NCBI RefSeq assembly: GCF_001679665.1
Contig: NZ_CP013244.1
Coordinates: 496,001-560,000, forward strand
DNA: 64,000 bases
Direction of reading: 5' to 3'
Origin: Candidatus Viadribacter manganicus
GTDB taxonomy: Bacteria; Pseudomonadota; Alphaproteobacteria; Caulobacterales; Aquidulcibacteraceae
Below are positions 8,899 through 18,289 of the stretch, piece by piece (within the stretch, counting starts at the first letter, position 1; each line of letters begins with the position of its first letter). Below the pieces are notes generated by a model. It was given only the letters and a program-made list of their open reading frames with translations, was not told the DNA's origin and did no database searches. Position numbers and translations under genes: made by a program.

Positions 8899-10298
8899 CA
8901 CGAATTCGCCATTGCGGGCAACACGAGGACAGCGCCGAGCCCCTTGCGCTCGCCTTGCCCGCCAAGACCATCACGCAAGTGCAGCCCGCCCTTGTGCAGA
9001 CGCGCGACCGCAGCAACCAGACTAAGCCCAAGGCCAGCGCCCGGCGTGGAACGCGCACTTTCCAGACGTACAAAACGATCGAGCACACGGTCTCGATCTT
9101 CGGGAGCGATACCGGGCCCATCGTCCGACACCGCGATCTCGATGCGCCCATCAACCCGGCGCACTGCGCGCACCTCAACTCGTCCGTTCTGGTATGTGTA
9201 CTTCAACGCGTTCTCGATGAGGTTCGAGACCGCTTGAGTGAAAAGGCCGGGCTCGCCAAAAATATAGAGACCGTCTTCCACTTCGCCCTTCAGAGCGCGC
9301 TGCTCATCCTCTGCGGCTGGTTCATAGAAATCGACCAGTTCGCGCAAAATGGCGGTCGCGTTCACGCGCTCAAAACGCCAAGTGACGTTGCCCTCTACGC
9401 GCGCGAGCTTCAGCACAGCAGCGAAGGTGTCGAGCACACTGTCGGCCTCTTCGAGCGCAATACGCAGCGCCTCGCGGTCTGCATCCACGTTCGGCGGGTT
9501 TTCGAGCGCCGCCTCGAGCTTCTGGCGAAAGCGGGTCAGCGGTGAGCGCAAATCATGCGCGATCGCATCGCCCGCCGTACGCGACACCTGCATGAGGTGC
9601 TGCAAACGATCCAGCATGGCGTTGATGGCGATGGCCAGGGTGTCGAATTCGTCGTTCTCGCCGCGCACCGGTGCGCGGCTCGTGATGTCGCCGCTCATCA
9701 CCTCGGCCGCAGTCGCCGCCAAAGCCTCGACGCGCCGGGACGCCAGCCATGATCCGATGAGGCCGCTCGCAATCGAGAGCACGACACCGAACAACGCCAC
9801 CGTCCACAGTGCACTGGTGATACGCCCCGAGATCAGCGCGCTATCTCCAAGATCGCGCGCCACCAACAAGATCGGCCCGTTCAGCAAGCGGCCAACTTGC
9901 CCACGCGCCCGGCCTCGCACGGCGTTTCCGTCTTCGTCCAAACGCTCGAAGTTGAAGTCGACCCGCTCGGCGGCGGCCGTCGGCATGGAGGGCAATTGTT
10001 GGAAGTCGCCAGTGATCACCGTGCCGTTGCTTTCAGCCAGCACGTAGAGCAGCGGGCCTTGGCGCGCGGCGCGCTCCACGACCTCCTGGTTCAAACGGCG
10101 AATGCCGCCCTCGCCGTAGGCACGGTCGAGGGCGGCATATTCCTGATCGGCTAGCAGATCAGAGTCGGCGTTGAGCTGTCCTACGGTCGCGAAATAGACG
10201 TAGCCCAGCAACGCGATGACGAACACGAGCACGATGCCGGCTTGCGCAAGCGCGAGCCGGAACGTTGTCGTCCGAAGGAGCGAGAGGCTTGGCCTCAT
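8898..10298 (-). CDS. Two-component sensor histidine kinase (HAMP, HisKA)
   Basis: A 466-residue inner-membrane kinase. Two membrane helices (about 14-36 and 163-185) enclose a periplasmic sensor of roughly 125 residues. A HAMP linker (186-238) leads to the phosphoacceptor motif DAIAHDLRSPLTRFRQ with His248 and an ATPase domain with NLIENALKY, VSDDGPGI and GAGLGLSLV. Its start overlaps the response regulator stop (ATGA), so the two are a cognate pair translated together. It sits between degP and glnE, the place of the rhizobial kinase in the cycHJKL-degP-regulator-kinase-glnE block. The stimulus is unknown; envelope or redox stress is a guess from the neighbours. Confidence 0.92.
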   Translation of the reverse strand: MRPSLSLLRTTTFRLALAQAGIVLVFVIALLGYVYFATVGQLNADSDLLADQEYAALDRAYGEGGIRRLNQEVVERAARQGPLLYVLAESNGTVITGDFQQLPSMPTAAAERVDFNFERLDEDGNAVRGRARGQVGRLLNGPILLVARDLGDSALISGRITSALWTVALFGVVLSIASGLIGSWLASRRVEALAATAAEVMSGDITSRAPVRGENDEFDTLAIAINAMLDRLQHLMQVSRTAGDAIAHDLRSPLTRFRQKLEAALENPPNVDADREALRIALEEADSVLDTFAAVLKLARVEGNVTWRFERVNATAILRELVDFYEPAAEDEQRALKGEVEDGLYIFGEPGLFTQAVSNLIENALKYTYQNGRVEVRAVRRVDGRIEIAVSDDGPGIAPEDRDRVLDRFVRLESARSTPGAGLGLSLVAAVARLHKGGLHLRDGLGGQGERKGLGAVLVLPAMANS

Positions 10299-10963
10299 GC
10301 CTCCAGTCGATAACCTGATCCTCGCACCGTGTGCAGAAGGGACTGCGCAAAATCACGATCGATTTTCGAGCGCAGGCGGGAAATGTGCACGTCGATGACG
10401 TTCGTCTGAGGATCGAAATGATAATCCCAGACGTTCTCGAGCAGCATCTTGCGCGTCACCGTCTGTCCGGAGTGGCGCATGAGATATTCGAGCAGGCGAA
10501 ATTCCCGCGGCTGCAGGTCGAGTTTCTTGCCACCGCGCCGTACGGTGCGGGCCAGCAGATCCATTTCAAGATCGCCGACCGCGAGTTTGGTTTGCGGCTC
10601 GCGATCGCGGCCGTTCCAAAGCGCCCGAACCCGCGCCAGCAACTCACGCGTCGAAAACGGCTTACCGAGGTAATCGTTCGCGCCGGCGTTGAGGCCTTCA
10701 ATGCGGTGATCTTCGTCGTGCAGCGCCGATAGGATCAGCACCGGTGTTGAGACGCCTTGGTCGCGCAGCTCACGCACGACCGAAACGCCCAACTTCTTTG
10801 GCAACATGCGATCGAGAACGATCACATCATAACCGCCGCCTGAAGCCATCGACTGGCCCAGTTCACCGTCGCCCGCGACTTCAACCTCGTGGTCGTCTGC
10901 GCTGAGCGACGCTTTCAAGTTTGCGGCCATCTCAGCGTCGTCCTCAACCAGGAGAACCCTCAT
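10295..10963 (-). CDS. OmpR-family response regulator
   Basis: A 222-residue DNA-binding response regulator. The receiver domain (1-115) has the acidic pair VEDD at 7-9, phosphoacceptor Asp51 in IVLDRMLP and Lys in LGKPFS. A winged-helix effector domain (about 125-220) ends with TVRGSGYRLEA. I take the ATG at 10963 because a GAGGAGGG ribosome site sits six bases before it. The longer frame starting at 10978 begins inside that site. The site itself overlaps the stop of degP, so translation of the regulator is probably coupled to that of the protease. It partners the kinase at 8898-10298. Confidence 0.94.
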   Translation of the reverse strand: MRVLLVEDDAEMAANLKASLSADDHEVEVAGDGELGQSMASGGGYDVIVLDRMLPKKLGVSVVRELRDQGVSTPVLILSALHDEDHRIEGLNAGANDYLGKPFSTRELLARVRALWNGRDREPQTKLAVGDLEMDLLARTVRRGGKKLDLQPREFRLLEYLMRHSGQTVTRKMLLENVWDYHFDPQTNVIDVHISRLRSKIDRDFAQSLLHTVRGSGYRLEA

Positions 10964-10974
10964 ACTGTCCCTCC

Positions 10975-12489
10975 TCATTGCCCACCCACATCGACGGCAA
11001 CGAAGCCGCGACCCGCACGATTGCTCACTTGCAAAAGCAGCGGGCGATTGGCGCGACGCGCCGCATCGACCGCGGCGGTCAACTCAGCGGCGGTGCGGAT
11101 CGCTCGGCCACCGGCCTGCATGATAACGTCACCAGGACGAATGCCCTTTTGGGCCGCATCGCTAGTCGGCTCGACCGTCGTGATCACAAGGCCGTTTTCG
11201 TTGGCCCGCAGCGAAAGACGCGTGCGGTCTTCAGCCGTCAGCGGACGCACTGAGACGCCAAGCGAGCTTTGAGCGACGCCGCCTTGTTGCTCTTGCTCCG
11301 GTTCCGGCGTCGCATTCGGCGCTGGGTTCGTTGAGGCGAGCGTCTGCTCGGACGGACGTTCGCCGAGGCGCAGGTTCAGCGTCTGGCGCCGGCCGTTGCG
11401 CAGGATTTCTACGCGGGAATTGGCGCCGATCGCGGTGGCGCCCACGCGTTGCGTCAAATCACGACTGTTCTCGATTTGCTGACCATTGAAGGTGAGGATC
11501 ACATCGCCCTGCTGGAGGCCGGCGCGCGCAGCCGGACCATCCGGCGTCACGCTCGCGATCAGCGCACCGCGTGCTTCTTCAAGACCCAGGCTGCTGGCGA
11601 TGTCGGCGTCGAGCGGTTGGATGGAGACGCCGATCCAGCCACGCGTAACGCGGCCACTATTGATAATCTGCTGAACGATTGCACTGGCTGTGTTGGCCGG
11701 AATGGCGAAGCCGATACCGACGTTGCCACCGGTTGGCGAGAAGATGGCGCTGTTCACGCCGATCACATTGCCGGCGAGATCAAAGGTCGGACCACCCGAG
11801 TTGCCGCGATTGATCGGCGCGTCGATCTGCATGTAATCGACGTAAGCCGATGAACCCGCATCGGTGCGGCCCATAGCCGAGACGATGCCGGCCGTCGCGG
11901 TGCCATCGAGACCGAACGGATTGCCGACAGCCACGACCCAATCGCCAACGCGCACGTGGCGTGCGTCATCGAACGTCACATACGGGAAGCGGCCGCCGCC
12001 GCGCACGCGAAGGACGGCGATGTCGGTGGCTTCGTCCGAGCCGACGATGTCGGCGGGAATGTCACGGCCATCGCTGGTGCGGATCGTGATCTCTTCGGCG
12101 CCTTCAACAACGTGATGGTTCGTCACGATGGTGCCATCCTGGCCGATGAAGAAGCCCGAGCCCAGCGAAGTCGGGGCCGGACCTTGGCGCCCGTTCGGAC
12201 GGCCACGGAAAAATTCCTCAAATCCGGGCGGCAGGCCCTCAAGCGAAGGCTGCTGCACGGCGTCTGGGCGCTGGCGAACAGTGACGGAAACAACCGCAGG
12301 GCGCACGCGCTCGATCAAGTCGGCGAAGCTGCCCGGTGCGCCGTGCGGGGGGGCGACGGCGGTTGGATTGATCTCTTGAGCGGTGGCCGAGAGCAGCGTC
12401 GGGGCCGCGAACCCGGCGAACAGCGCCAAGGCGGCGCCGCCGGCCATCAAGGTGCGGCGGAGGTACTTCATCGAAACGACTTCAGTCAT
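10975..12489 (-). CDS. degP: Periplasmic serine protease/chaperone of the DegP/HtrA family
   Basis: Degrades or refolds damaged envelope proteins. A cleavable signal peptide is visible (helix about 14-36, then SATAQE). The trypsin-like domain carries the triad His126 (TNHHVVEG), Asp156 (SDEATDIAVLRV) and Ser231 (NRGNSGGPT). Two PDZ domains follow at about 265-360 and 405-500, separated by a Pro/Glu/Gln linker, the usual Do-type architecture. The start at 12489 is chosen because the frame upstream lacks a signal-like context; an internal ATG at 12471 (MKYLRR) is also possible. A 192-base gap separates it from ccmH, so it probably has its own promoter. The downstream regulator genes overlap its end. 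Confidence 0.93.
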   Translation of the reverse strand: MTEVVSMKYLRRTLMAGGAALALFAGFAAPTLLSATAQEINPTAVAPPHGAPGSFADLIERVRPAVVSVTVRQRPDAVQQPSLEGLPPGFEEFFRGRPNGRQGPAPTSLGSGFFIGQDGTIVTNHHVVEGAEEITIRTSDGRDIPADIVGSDEATDIAVLRVRGGGRFPYVTFDDARHVRVGDWVVAVGNPFGLDGTATAGIVSAMGRTDAGSSAYVDYMQIDAPINRGNSGGPTFDLAGNVIGVNSAIFSPTGGNVGIGFAIPANTASAIVQQIINSGRVTRGWIGVSIQPLDADIASSLGLEEARGALIASVTPDGPAARAGLQQGDVILTFNGQQIENSRDLTQRVGATAIGANSRVEILRNGRRQTLNLRLGERPSEQTLASTNPAPNATPEPEQEQQGGVAQSSLGVSVRPLTAEDRTRLSLRANENGLVITTVEPTSDAAQKGIRPGDVIMQAGGRAIRTAAELTAAVDAARRANRPLLLQVSNRAGRGFVAVDVGGQ

Positions 12490-12681
12490 GAGTTTTGAAC
12501 CCTTGGGAGGACGCTGCAATTGGAGGCTTAGCCCAGCTACGTTTCAAGCCCTAGTTAGGCGCCATCACTTGCCGGTTAAGCGGCGTTTGGGGCGAAGTTG
12601 CGATGGATTGGGGCCGAACCCGGCGGCTTTTTTAGGACATTCAGCAACTTGCGCGACGAACGGCCCGGTTCGCACGACCTT

Positions 12682-13077
12682 TTATCGTTCACCATCTTCT
12701 GGGGTGAAATCCACCGCCGCGGCGGTTCGTCTCCGCCGTCCAGCCAAGACCGCAACGAGGCCCGCGCCGCCCAGGAGCAGCGGAGCGGCCCAAAGCGCCC
12801 AGGTCCGGGCGTCAAACGGCGGGCGGAACAGGACGAAGTCGCCGTAGCGCCGCCGGAAGAAATTCCGGATCTCCTCATCGCTATCCCCAGCCGCGATCCG
12901 CTCACGCACCAGCGCACGCATATCGGCGGCAATGTCAGCTGTGGATTGAGCGATCGGCTCATTCTCGCACTGAACGCAGCGGATCTCTTGGTCTAGCGAT
13001 TGCGCCCGCGTCTCGTGGGCAGGATCGCCCAAAGCGGAGGGCCCAACGGCGGCAAGAAGCACCGTGACGAGACTCAT
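12682..13077 (-). CDS. ccmH: Cytochrome c maturation protein CcmH (CycL)
   Basis: Thiol-disulfide component of the System I cytochrome c ligation machinery; it keeps apocytochrome CXXCH thiols reduced for heme attachment. The 131-residue protein has a short N-terminal signal/anchor, the defining motif IRCVQCENEPIAQS with Cys34 and Cys37, and a C-terminal membrane helix (about 88-110). Its start overlaps the ccmF stop (ATGA). It is the last gene of the ccmI-E-F-H operon. It has the short alphaproteobacterial length, with no fused TPR domain; that role is taken by the separate ccmI at the head of the operon. Confidence 0.95.
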   Translation of the reverse strand: MSLVTVLLAAVGPSALGDPAHETRAQSLDQEIRCVQCENEPIAQSTADIAADMRALVRERIAAGDSDEEIRNFFRRRYGDFVLFRPPFDARTWALWAAPLLLGGAGLVAVLAGRRRRTAAAVDFTPEDGER

Positions 13078-15008
13078 GCCGGCGCACTCCGCTTGCGCGC
13101 AAGCGAGACCAAGCTCAGCCCCCCGCCAATCGCCATCATCAACACGCCGATGAAAATGAACTGCACCAGCGGATTATGATAGAGACGCACCGTCCAGGCG
13201 CCATTGCCACCGCGAACCTCTTCGCCAAGGGCCACGTAAATATCGCCGTCAAAACCGCTCAAAATGCCAACCTCGGACGTTGGCATCGGCGATGTCGAGA
13301 AATAGCGTCGCTCGGCTGAAACCGCCCGTGACTCTCCGTTGCTCTGATCGACACGGAAGTTCGCGCGCGTCGCCGAATAGTTCGGGCCTTCGATGCCGCC
13401 GACTTCAAGCAGCGAAATCCGCCTGCCCGCGAAGGCGACGCCCTCGCCGGGCGCTAGCGCCACCGCGCGTTCAATGCGGAAGGCCGTCTCCGCAACAGCG
13501 CCGAGTGTCAGCACGCCGGCGCCGATGTGCGCCAAACTCATCGACCAAACCGCAAGTGGCAGGAGCGCGATCTTCGCTGAGAGTTTGCCGGTCCCACGCT
13601 GCAAGCGCACCCAAAGATAGATGAAACCGCCCGCGACGAGCCACACGGCCAGCATCAATCCTAGCGCCGGCACAGCCCGCCACTGGGTTAGCACCAGCGC
13701 CGCAACAAGCGTGATCAGCGCCAAGATCGCTGCCGGTGCGAGCTTCAAAAGCGCTGCGCGCATGTCGCCGACCCGCCACGTCAGCATCGGCCCGAGCGGC
13801 AACAGCAAGAACAACACCGCCAGCAACGGCGCGACCGTCGCATTGAAGAAAGGCGGACCCACGGAAATCAGCCCGCCGCCGAATGCCTCGACGAGCAACG
13901 GATAAAGCGTGCCGATCAGCACAACGCCCGCCGCGACGGCCAGTCCGAAATTATTCCACACCAGCATGCTCTCGCGGCTCACCGCCGCGAAACCAGACGG
14001 CTGCGCCAGTTTCGGCGCGCGCCATGCGTAAAGTCCAAATCCCGAACCCAGCGCAACTGCGAGCAGGATCAGCACTGCAATCCCGCGCTGCGGATCAACG
14101 GCGAACGCATGCACCGATGTCAGAACGCCGGAGCGCACAAGGAAGGTTCCAAGCAGCGCCAAGCCGAAGCCCATAATCGCAAGAAGAATGGTCCAGCTGG
14201 CGAGCGACCCGCGCCGCTCTGTGACGATGGCCGAGTGAACAAGCGCCGCCGCCACCAACCACGGCATGAAGCTCGCGTTTTCGACCGGGTCCCAGAACCA
14301 CCAGCCACCCCAACCCAGTTCGTAGTATGCCCAATACGAGCCGAGACAGATGCCAAGCGTTAGACATGTCCACGCGATCAGCGTCCACGGGCGCAAGGCG
14401 CGCGCCCAAGCTTGATCCGCGCGTCCCTCAAGCAAGGCCGCGAGCGCCAAAGAGAACGGCACACTCATGCCAACATATCCAAGATAGAGCAGCGGCGGAT
14501 GCACCGCGAGCGCCGGATCTTGCAACAGCGGATTGAGACCGCTTCCAATCATCGGCGCCGGGTCGAGACGCGCGAATGGATTGGAGAGGAACAACGTGTA
14601 GATCAGCGCGCCCGCCGTCACCAATCCTTGCACGCCAATAGTGCGCGCCCAAAGCCCGAGCGATTGCTTGCCCCGCAAAGTCGCGAAGATCGCGCCAAAC
14701 GTGGCCGACACCAAGCACCACAGCAGCATCGAGCCTTCGTGGTTTCCCCACGTACCGGCAATTTTATAAATCATCGGTTTGTCGATGTGCGAGTTGGCCG
14801 CGACAACAGCGACTGTGAAGTCTGACTGCACGAACAGCGTCATCAGCAAGCCGAAAGCCAACGCGCATGTCAGCGCAGTTGCCTGCGAGATCGCCGCAGC
14901 CGCGGCCGCGCGCGCTTCACTTTGCGCAAACAGCAGCCCCAGGGCGCCTTGCGCCAAAGACAATGCAAGCGCCAGCGCAGCGGCGAACGCGCCGATCTCC
15001 GCGATCAT
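13074..15008 (-). CDS. ccmF: Heme lyase subunit CcmF (CycK)
   Basis: Large inner-membrane protein of 644 residues that takes heme from holo-CcmE and attaches it to apocytochrome c. It has about 15 membrane helices. The heme-handling WWD domain reads GWGGWWFWDPVENASFMPWL (near residue 230), and TWGNHEGSMLLW precedes it. A large soluble loop lies before the last helix (about 520-610). The start at 15008 gives an ATGA overlap with ccmE; a longer frame from 15029 would run into that gene. It is flanked by ccmE and ccmH in the canonical order. Confidence 0.96.
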   Translation of the reverse strand: MIAEIGAFAAALALALSLAQGALGLLFAQSEARAAAAAAISQATALTCALAFGLLMTLFVQSDFTVAVVAANSHIDKPMIYKIAGTWGNHEGSMLLWCLVSATFGAIFATLRGKQSLGLWARTIGVQGLVTAGALIYTLFLSNPFARLDPAPMIGSGLNPLLQDPALAVHPPLLYLGYVGMSVPFSLALAALLEGRADQAWARALRPWTLIAWTCLTLGICLGSYWAYYELGWGGWWFWDPVENASFMPWLVAAALVHSAIVTERRGSLASWTILLAIMGFGLALLGTFLVRSGVLTSVHAFAVDPQRGIAVLILLAVALGSGFGLYAWRAPKLAQPSGFAAVSRESMLVWNNFGLAVAAGVVLIGTLYPLLVEAFGGGLISVGPPFFNATVAPLLAVLFLLLPLGPMLTWRVGDMRAALLKLAPAAILALITLVAALVLTQWRAVPALGLMLAVWLVAGGFIYLWVRLQRGTGKLSAKIALLPLAVWSMSLAHIGAGVLTLGAVAETAFRIERAVALAPGEGVAFAGRRISLLEVGGIEGPNYSATRANFRVDQSNGESRAVSAERRYFSTSPMPTSEVGILSGFDGDIYVALGEEVRGGNGAWTVRLYHNPLVQFIFIGVLMMAIGGGLSLVSLARKRSAPA

Positions 15009-15448
15009 GGCGAACCCTGCCCCTTCCATTCGCCGCGCTCCTTCAGAGCCTCGGCGACTTCACGCGGCATGTAGTTTTCATCGTGCTTGGCGAGCACGCG
15101 ATCGGCGTGGAACGCTTCACCCGGCATCCACTCGCCCTCACACACAACGCCCTGACCTTCGCGGAAGAGATCAGGCAGCAAGCCTTCGTAACGCACCTGC
15201 ACTTCGGTTGCGCCGTCGGTCACCGAGAACGTCGTTACGTGCGCGTCGGTATGAACCGTGCCTTCAACGACAAGGCCGCCGAGGCGTATCCGCTGCCCCG
15301 CCTCAGCTTTCGTCGAAAGTTCCGACGGCGCCACGAAGTACACAACCGAGTCGCGCAGTCCCGCGAACGTCAGCGTCGCGGCCAACACCAACACGGCGCC
15401 CGCCACGCCGATGATCATCAAACGCTGATCGCGCCTACGCATGCTCAT
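15005..15448 (-). CDS. ccmE: Periplasmic heme chaperone CcmE (CycJ)
   Basis: Binds heme covalently and ferries it to CcmF. The 147-residue protein has an N-terminal membrane anchor (about 8-30), an OB-fold beta barrel including RLGGLVVEGTV and VTDGATEVQVRYEG, and the heme-binding motif VLAKHDENYMP with His122 and Tyr126. It overlaps both neighbours by ATGA, so the four ccm genes are tightly coupled. Confidence 0.96.
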   Translation of the reverse strand: MSMRRRDQRLMIIGVAGAVLVLAATLTFAGLRDSVVYFVAPSELSTKAEAGQRIRLGGLVVEGTVHTDAHVTTFSVTDGATEVQVRYEGLLPDLFREGQGVVCEGEWMPGEAFHADRVLAKHDENYMPREVAEALKERGEWKGQGSP

Positions 15449-16107
15449 GGCGGTTGCCCCGATGCAAAGCGCCGCGCCATCTCGCGACGTGGGTCGTCCT
15501 GTCCCATTCGGGCCAACGCTTCACCCCACATACGTTGCGCCTCCGCATCGCGCCCGCCTTCCATCGCCGCCATCGCACGATAAACCCAAGGCGCCGGCTC
15601 GTTCGTCACCGTCGTCGCCTGCTCAAGGAACGCCAACGCCTCCGGCGTGTAAGTTCCCTCGGAGCCGGCCACCGCACGCGCCAAACCGATCAACGCATCT
15701 GCCGAGCGTGGCTCGCGCCGCAACGCCGCATCAAATGCGCGCGCCGCTTCTTGTGGGCGATTGGCGCGCAGATAAATTTCGCCGCTCGCAAGATAAGGCC
15801 AAGGATCGCGCGGGTTCGCTCGCGCATCCTCCGCGAGCACAGCGAGCCAGTCTTGCATGTTGTAGGTCTCAGGCGGCCGCTGCCGCAGCGCTTCCAGCCG
15901 CGAGGCATAGGCGCCACCGGGCAGATCCGGCCGGCCGTTCACAAGATAGACCGTGAGCGCGATCACACTCGTCGCGGCCAGCGTGAGCAAAACCGTGCGC
16001 CCGGTTTTTGCATCGCCGCCCGCACGACGCGCGGCGCGCAGCGCCCAAAACGCTGAAAAGGCCGCCAACAGAGCGCCGACAAGAACGACAATTAAGGGCG
16101 TCAACAC
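15445..16107 (-). CDS. ccmI: Cytochrome c maturation protein CcmI (CycH), TPR protein
   Basis: Apocytochrome c chaperone of the System I ligation complex. The 220-residue protein has two N-terminal membrane helices (about 3-24 and 37-58) followed by periplasmic tetratricopeptide repeats (PWPYLASGEIYLRANRP, AARAFDAALRREPRSADALI, PWVYRAMAAMEGGRD). The start is GTG at 16107. It is the first gene of the ccmI-E-F-H operon, and its stop overlaps the start of ccmE. It is shorter than gammaproteobacterial CcmI fusions, as usual in this class. Confidence 0.92.
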   Translation of the reverse strand: MLTPLIVVLVGALLAAFSAFWALRAARRAGGDAKTGRTVLLTLAATSVIALTVYLVNGRPDLPGGAYASRLEALRQRPPETYNMQDWLAVLAEDARANPRDPWPYLASGEIYLRANRPQEAARAFDAALRREPRSADALIGLARAVAGSEGTYTPEALAFLEQATTVTNEPAPWVYRAMAAMEGGRDAEAQRMWGEALARMGQDDPRREMARRFASGQPP

Positions 16108-16164
16108 GGAGACGAGGCCTAGCGCGGTTCGAGCTGCGATGAAACCGGCGCGGACGCCGCAGGC

Positions 16165-17607
16165 TCAATCAGTCGCCGGCAATCTGAGCCTAGCTTTCAG
16201 GCCACCGAGTTGACCCCGCTCAAAGATCAACTCGCCCGCGTACAATTCTACAGTTTCCTGTAAAATCGAGAGCCCGAGCCCCTGGCCAGGCGCCGCTTCA
16301 TCCAAGCGTGCGCCACGTTCCATTGCTCGGGCGATTTCCGCATCCGAAAGGCCCGGCCCATCGTCCTCCACGACGATTTCGAACAAGCCTTTCGAGTCGA
16401 ACGCCGGCAACAGCCGGACGATTACTTGGCTCGCGCCATACTTGCAGGCGTTATCGATCAGATTGGCGGCCATCTCCAGTAAGTCTTCGCGCTCGCCGCG
16501 GAAGGTCACGTCGGTCTCGGCCTCGATCGAAATGTCCATCGCTTTGGTGGAGTCGTACTTCTGCTCCATCATGAAAACGAGGTCTTCGAGGTTCTGCAGC
16601 ACTGGCGTGCGGTAGGCGATTGTAGCGCCAGCGCTCGCTTCCGCGCGCGCCGCAACGCGAGCACGGCGAAGCTGTCGCTCCACGAAGGCTTCCATCTCTT
16701 CGATAGACTGCTTCATCACCGCATCTTCGCCGCCGCTGGCGGCAGCGTTCTTCAACACCGCGATCGGTGTTTTCAGCGCATGCGCGAGATTGCCCACGTG
16801 ACGCCGCGCGCGCTCGACCACCTCACGATTGTGATCAACCAGCGCATTGAGTTCATCCGTGACCGGCTGAATTTCCGCCGGATAATCGCCGTCGAGCCGG
16901 TCGGCATCGCCGCGCCGAACAGCTGCAATATCGCGCTGCAATTCATGCAATGGCTCAAGCCCGATCCGAACCTGCAGCACCGAAACCGCCGCAACCATCA
17001 GGGCGCAGAAAATGACGAACACCGCGAACGCCCAGCCCACCAAATTCGCGGCGGGCGCCAAGATTGCCGCCGTCGCAACGCCAACGACGAAAACGTAGCG
17101 TCCCTCGACCTCTGGAATAGCCTCCAACCGCGTCACAATCCGCAGATCGCCGCCATCGGGGCCATTGATGCTGAAATAGCGCGCGCCATCTCCCGGACGC
17201 GCCGCAGCGATCTCGCGCAACACATTTGGCGGCAACCGGATTTCTGCATCCACAAGCGAGGGCGAAATCGTCTGCGTCTGCAATCGCCCGTCGCCGCGCA
17301 CGAGCGCGATCTGAAAATATCGCCCGCTGAGCGGCTGCAGATAGCGCGGGTCATAAGGCAGATCGCGCAGGATCAATTCGTCGCTCAAACCCGGCCCGGC
17401 ATTGCCGATGAGATCGTCTGCAACGCTTTCAATTTCTGGATCGATCAGCAGACGTAACAACTGCGCATTGAATTGCGCATGCGCAATCCAGCCCATGAGC
17501 ACGAGCCCAAACACACTGACAACGGCGATGGTCAGAAGGCGGGCGGCAAGCGAGTGGCGTATGGCCGCCCGGAAGCGCTGAATGATGCTTCCGGCAGAAG
17601 CCGTCAC
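16165..17607 (-). CDS. feuQ: FeuQ-like sensor histidine kinase
   Basis: A 480-residue membrane kinase. Two membrane helices (about 21-43 and 185-212) flank a periplasmic domain of about 140 residues. A HAMP region is followed by HVGNLAHALKTPIAVLKNA with His276 and an ATPase domain with NLIDNACKYG, VEDDGPGLS and GQGLGLSILQE. The LAHALKTP box is typical of the PhoQ/FeuQ group. The start overlaps feuP (ATGA). FeuPQ next to cyt c maturation genes is the arrangement found in rhizobia, where it controls an outer-membrane stress response and cyclic glucan export. The targets in this organism are unknown. Confidence 0.85.
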   Translation of the reverse strand: MTASAGSIIQRFRAAIRHSLAARLLTIAVVSVFGLVLMGWIAHAQFNAQLLRLLIDPEIESVADDLIGNAGPGLSDELILRDLPYDPRYLQPLSGRYFQIALVRGDGRLQTQTISPSLVDAEIRLPPNVLREIAAARPGDGARYFSINGPDGGDLRIVTRLEAIPEVEGRYVFVVGVATAAILAPAANLVGWAFAVFVIFCALMVAAVSVLQVRIGLEPLHELQRDIAAVRRGDADRLDGDYPAEIQPVTDELNALVDHNREVVERARRHVGNLAHALKTPIAVLKNAAASGGEDAVMKQSIEEMEAFVERQLRRARVAARAEASAGATIAYRTPVLQNLEDLVFMMEQKYDSTKAMDISIEAETDVTFRGEREDLLEMAANLIDNACKYGASQVIVRLLPAFDSKGLFEIVVEDDGPGLSDAEIARAMERGARLDEAAPGQGLGLSILQETVELYAGELIFERGQLGGLKARLRLPATD

Positions 17608-18275
17608 TGCGCGTCCGCGGGGTCGATCAACCGATAGCCCAGGCCCTTTTCGGTGATGATCCGGGCCGTGCCGATCTTGCGGCGTAGAATGCCGATGAAC
17701 ACTTCGATCGTGTTCGAGTCACGCTCGTGGTCCTGGCTGTAAATCTTCTCCGTCAGCTCCGTGCGTGACACGATGCGGCCGGCGTGGTGCATCAAATAGT
17801 CCAGCACCTTGTACTGATACGCCGTCAGCTTCACCGGCGCGCCATTTACGGTCACCTGGCCCGTCGCCGAGTTTAGACGCAAATCGCCAACTTCCAGCAC
17901 CGACGATTGGTGATCGGTTTGGCGGCGCACGTTCGCACGTACACGCGCCAGCAATTCCGCCATGTGGAACGGCTTTGTGACATAGTCATTGGCCCCAAGA
18001 TCGAGCCCTTCGACCTTCTCGCTCCAGCGGTCACGCGCCGAGAGAATAAGGACAGGCATCGTCTTGCCCTCCTTACGCCAGGCCTTCAGCACCGAAAGCC
18101 CATCCACCTTCGGCAAGCCCAGATCGAGGATCACCAGATCGTAAGGCTCAGTCTCGCCGAGAAACTGACCTTCTTCGCCGTCGGCGGCGCTATCGATTGT
18201 ATAGCCAGCGTCGGTGAGCGCGGATGCAAGCTGCTCGCGCAAGTTCTTATCGTCTTCGACCACCAACACGCGCAT
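17604..18275 (-). CDS. feuP: FeuP-like OmpR-family response regulator
   Basis: A 223-residue response regulator with receiver residues in VEDDK (7-10), phosphoacceptor Asp51 in VILDLGLPKVDG and Lys in VTKPFHMAEL. The C-terminal winged helix contains KLTAYQYKVLDYLMHHAGR and ends in KGLGYRL. It lies 14 bases downstream of the small PepSY gene and overlaps the FeuQ-like kinase, so all three are probably one transcript. The name rests on similarity of architecture and synteny. Confidence 0.87.
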   Translation of the reverse strand: MRVLVVEDDKNLREQLASALTDAGYTIDSAADGEEGQFLGETEPYDLVILDLGLPKVDGLSVLKAWRKEGKTMPVLILSARDRWSEKVEGLDLGANDYVTKPFHMAELLARVRANVRRQTDHQSSVLEVGDLRLNSATGQVTVNGAPVKLTAYQYKVLDYLMHHAGRIVSRTELTEKIYSQDHERDSNTIEVFIGILRRKIGTARIITEKGLGYRLIDPADAQ

Positions 18276-18289
18276 TCGTCGTTCCGTCC

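Noticed and set aside
12520..12681. Heat-shock promoter (CTTGAAA near 12541) for degP
   Set aside because: The -35-like element is good, but no matching -10 at the right distance could be found.
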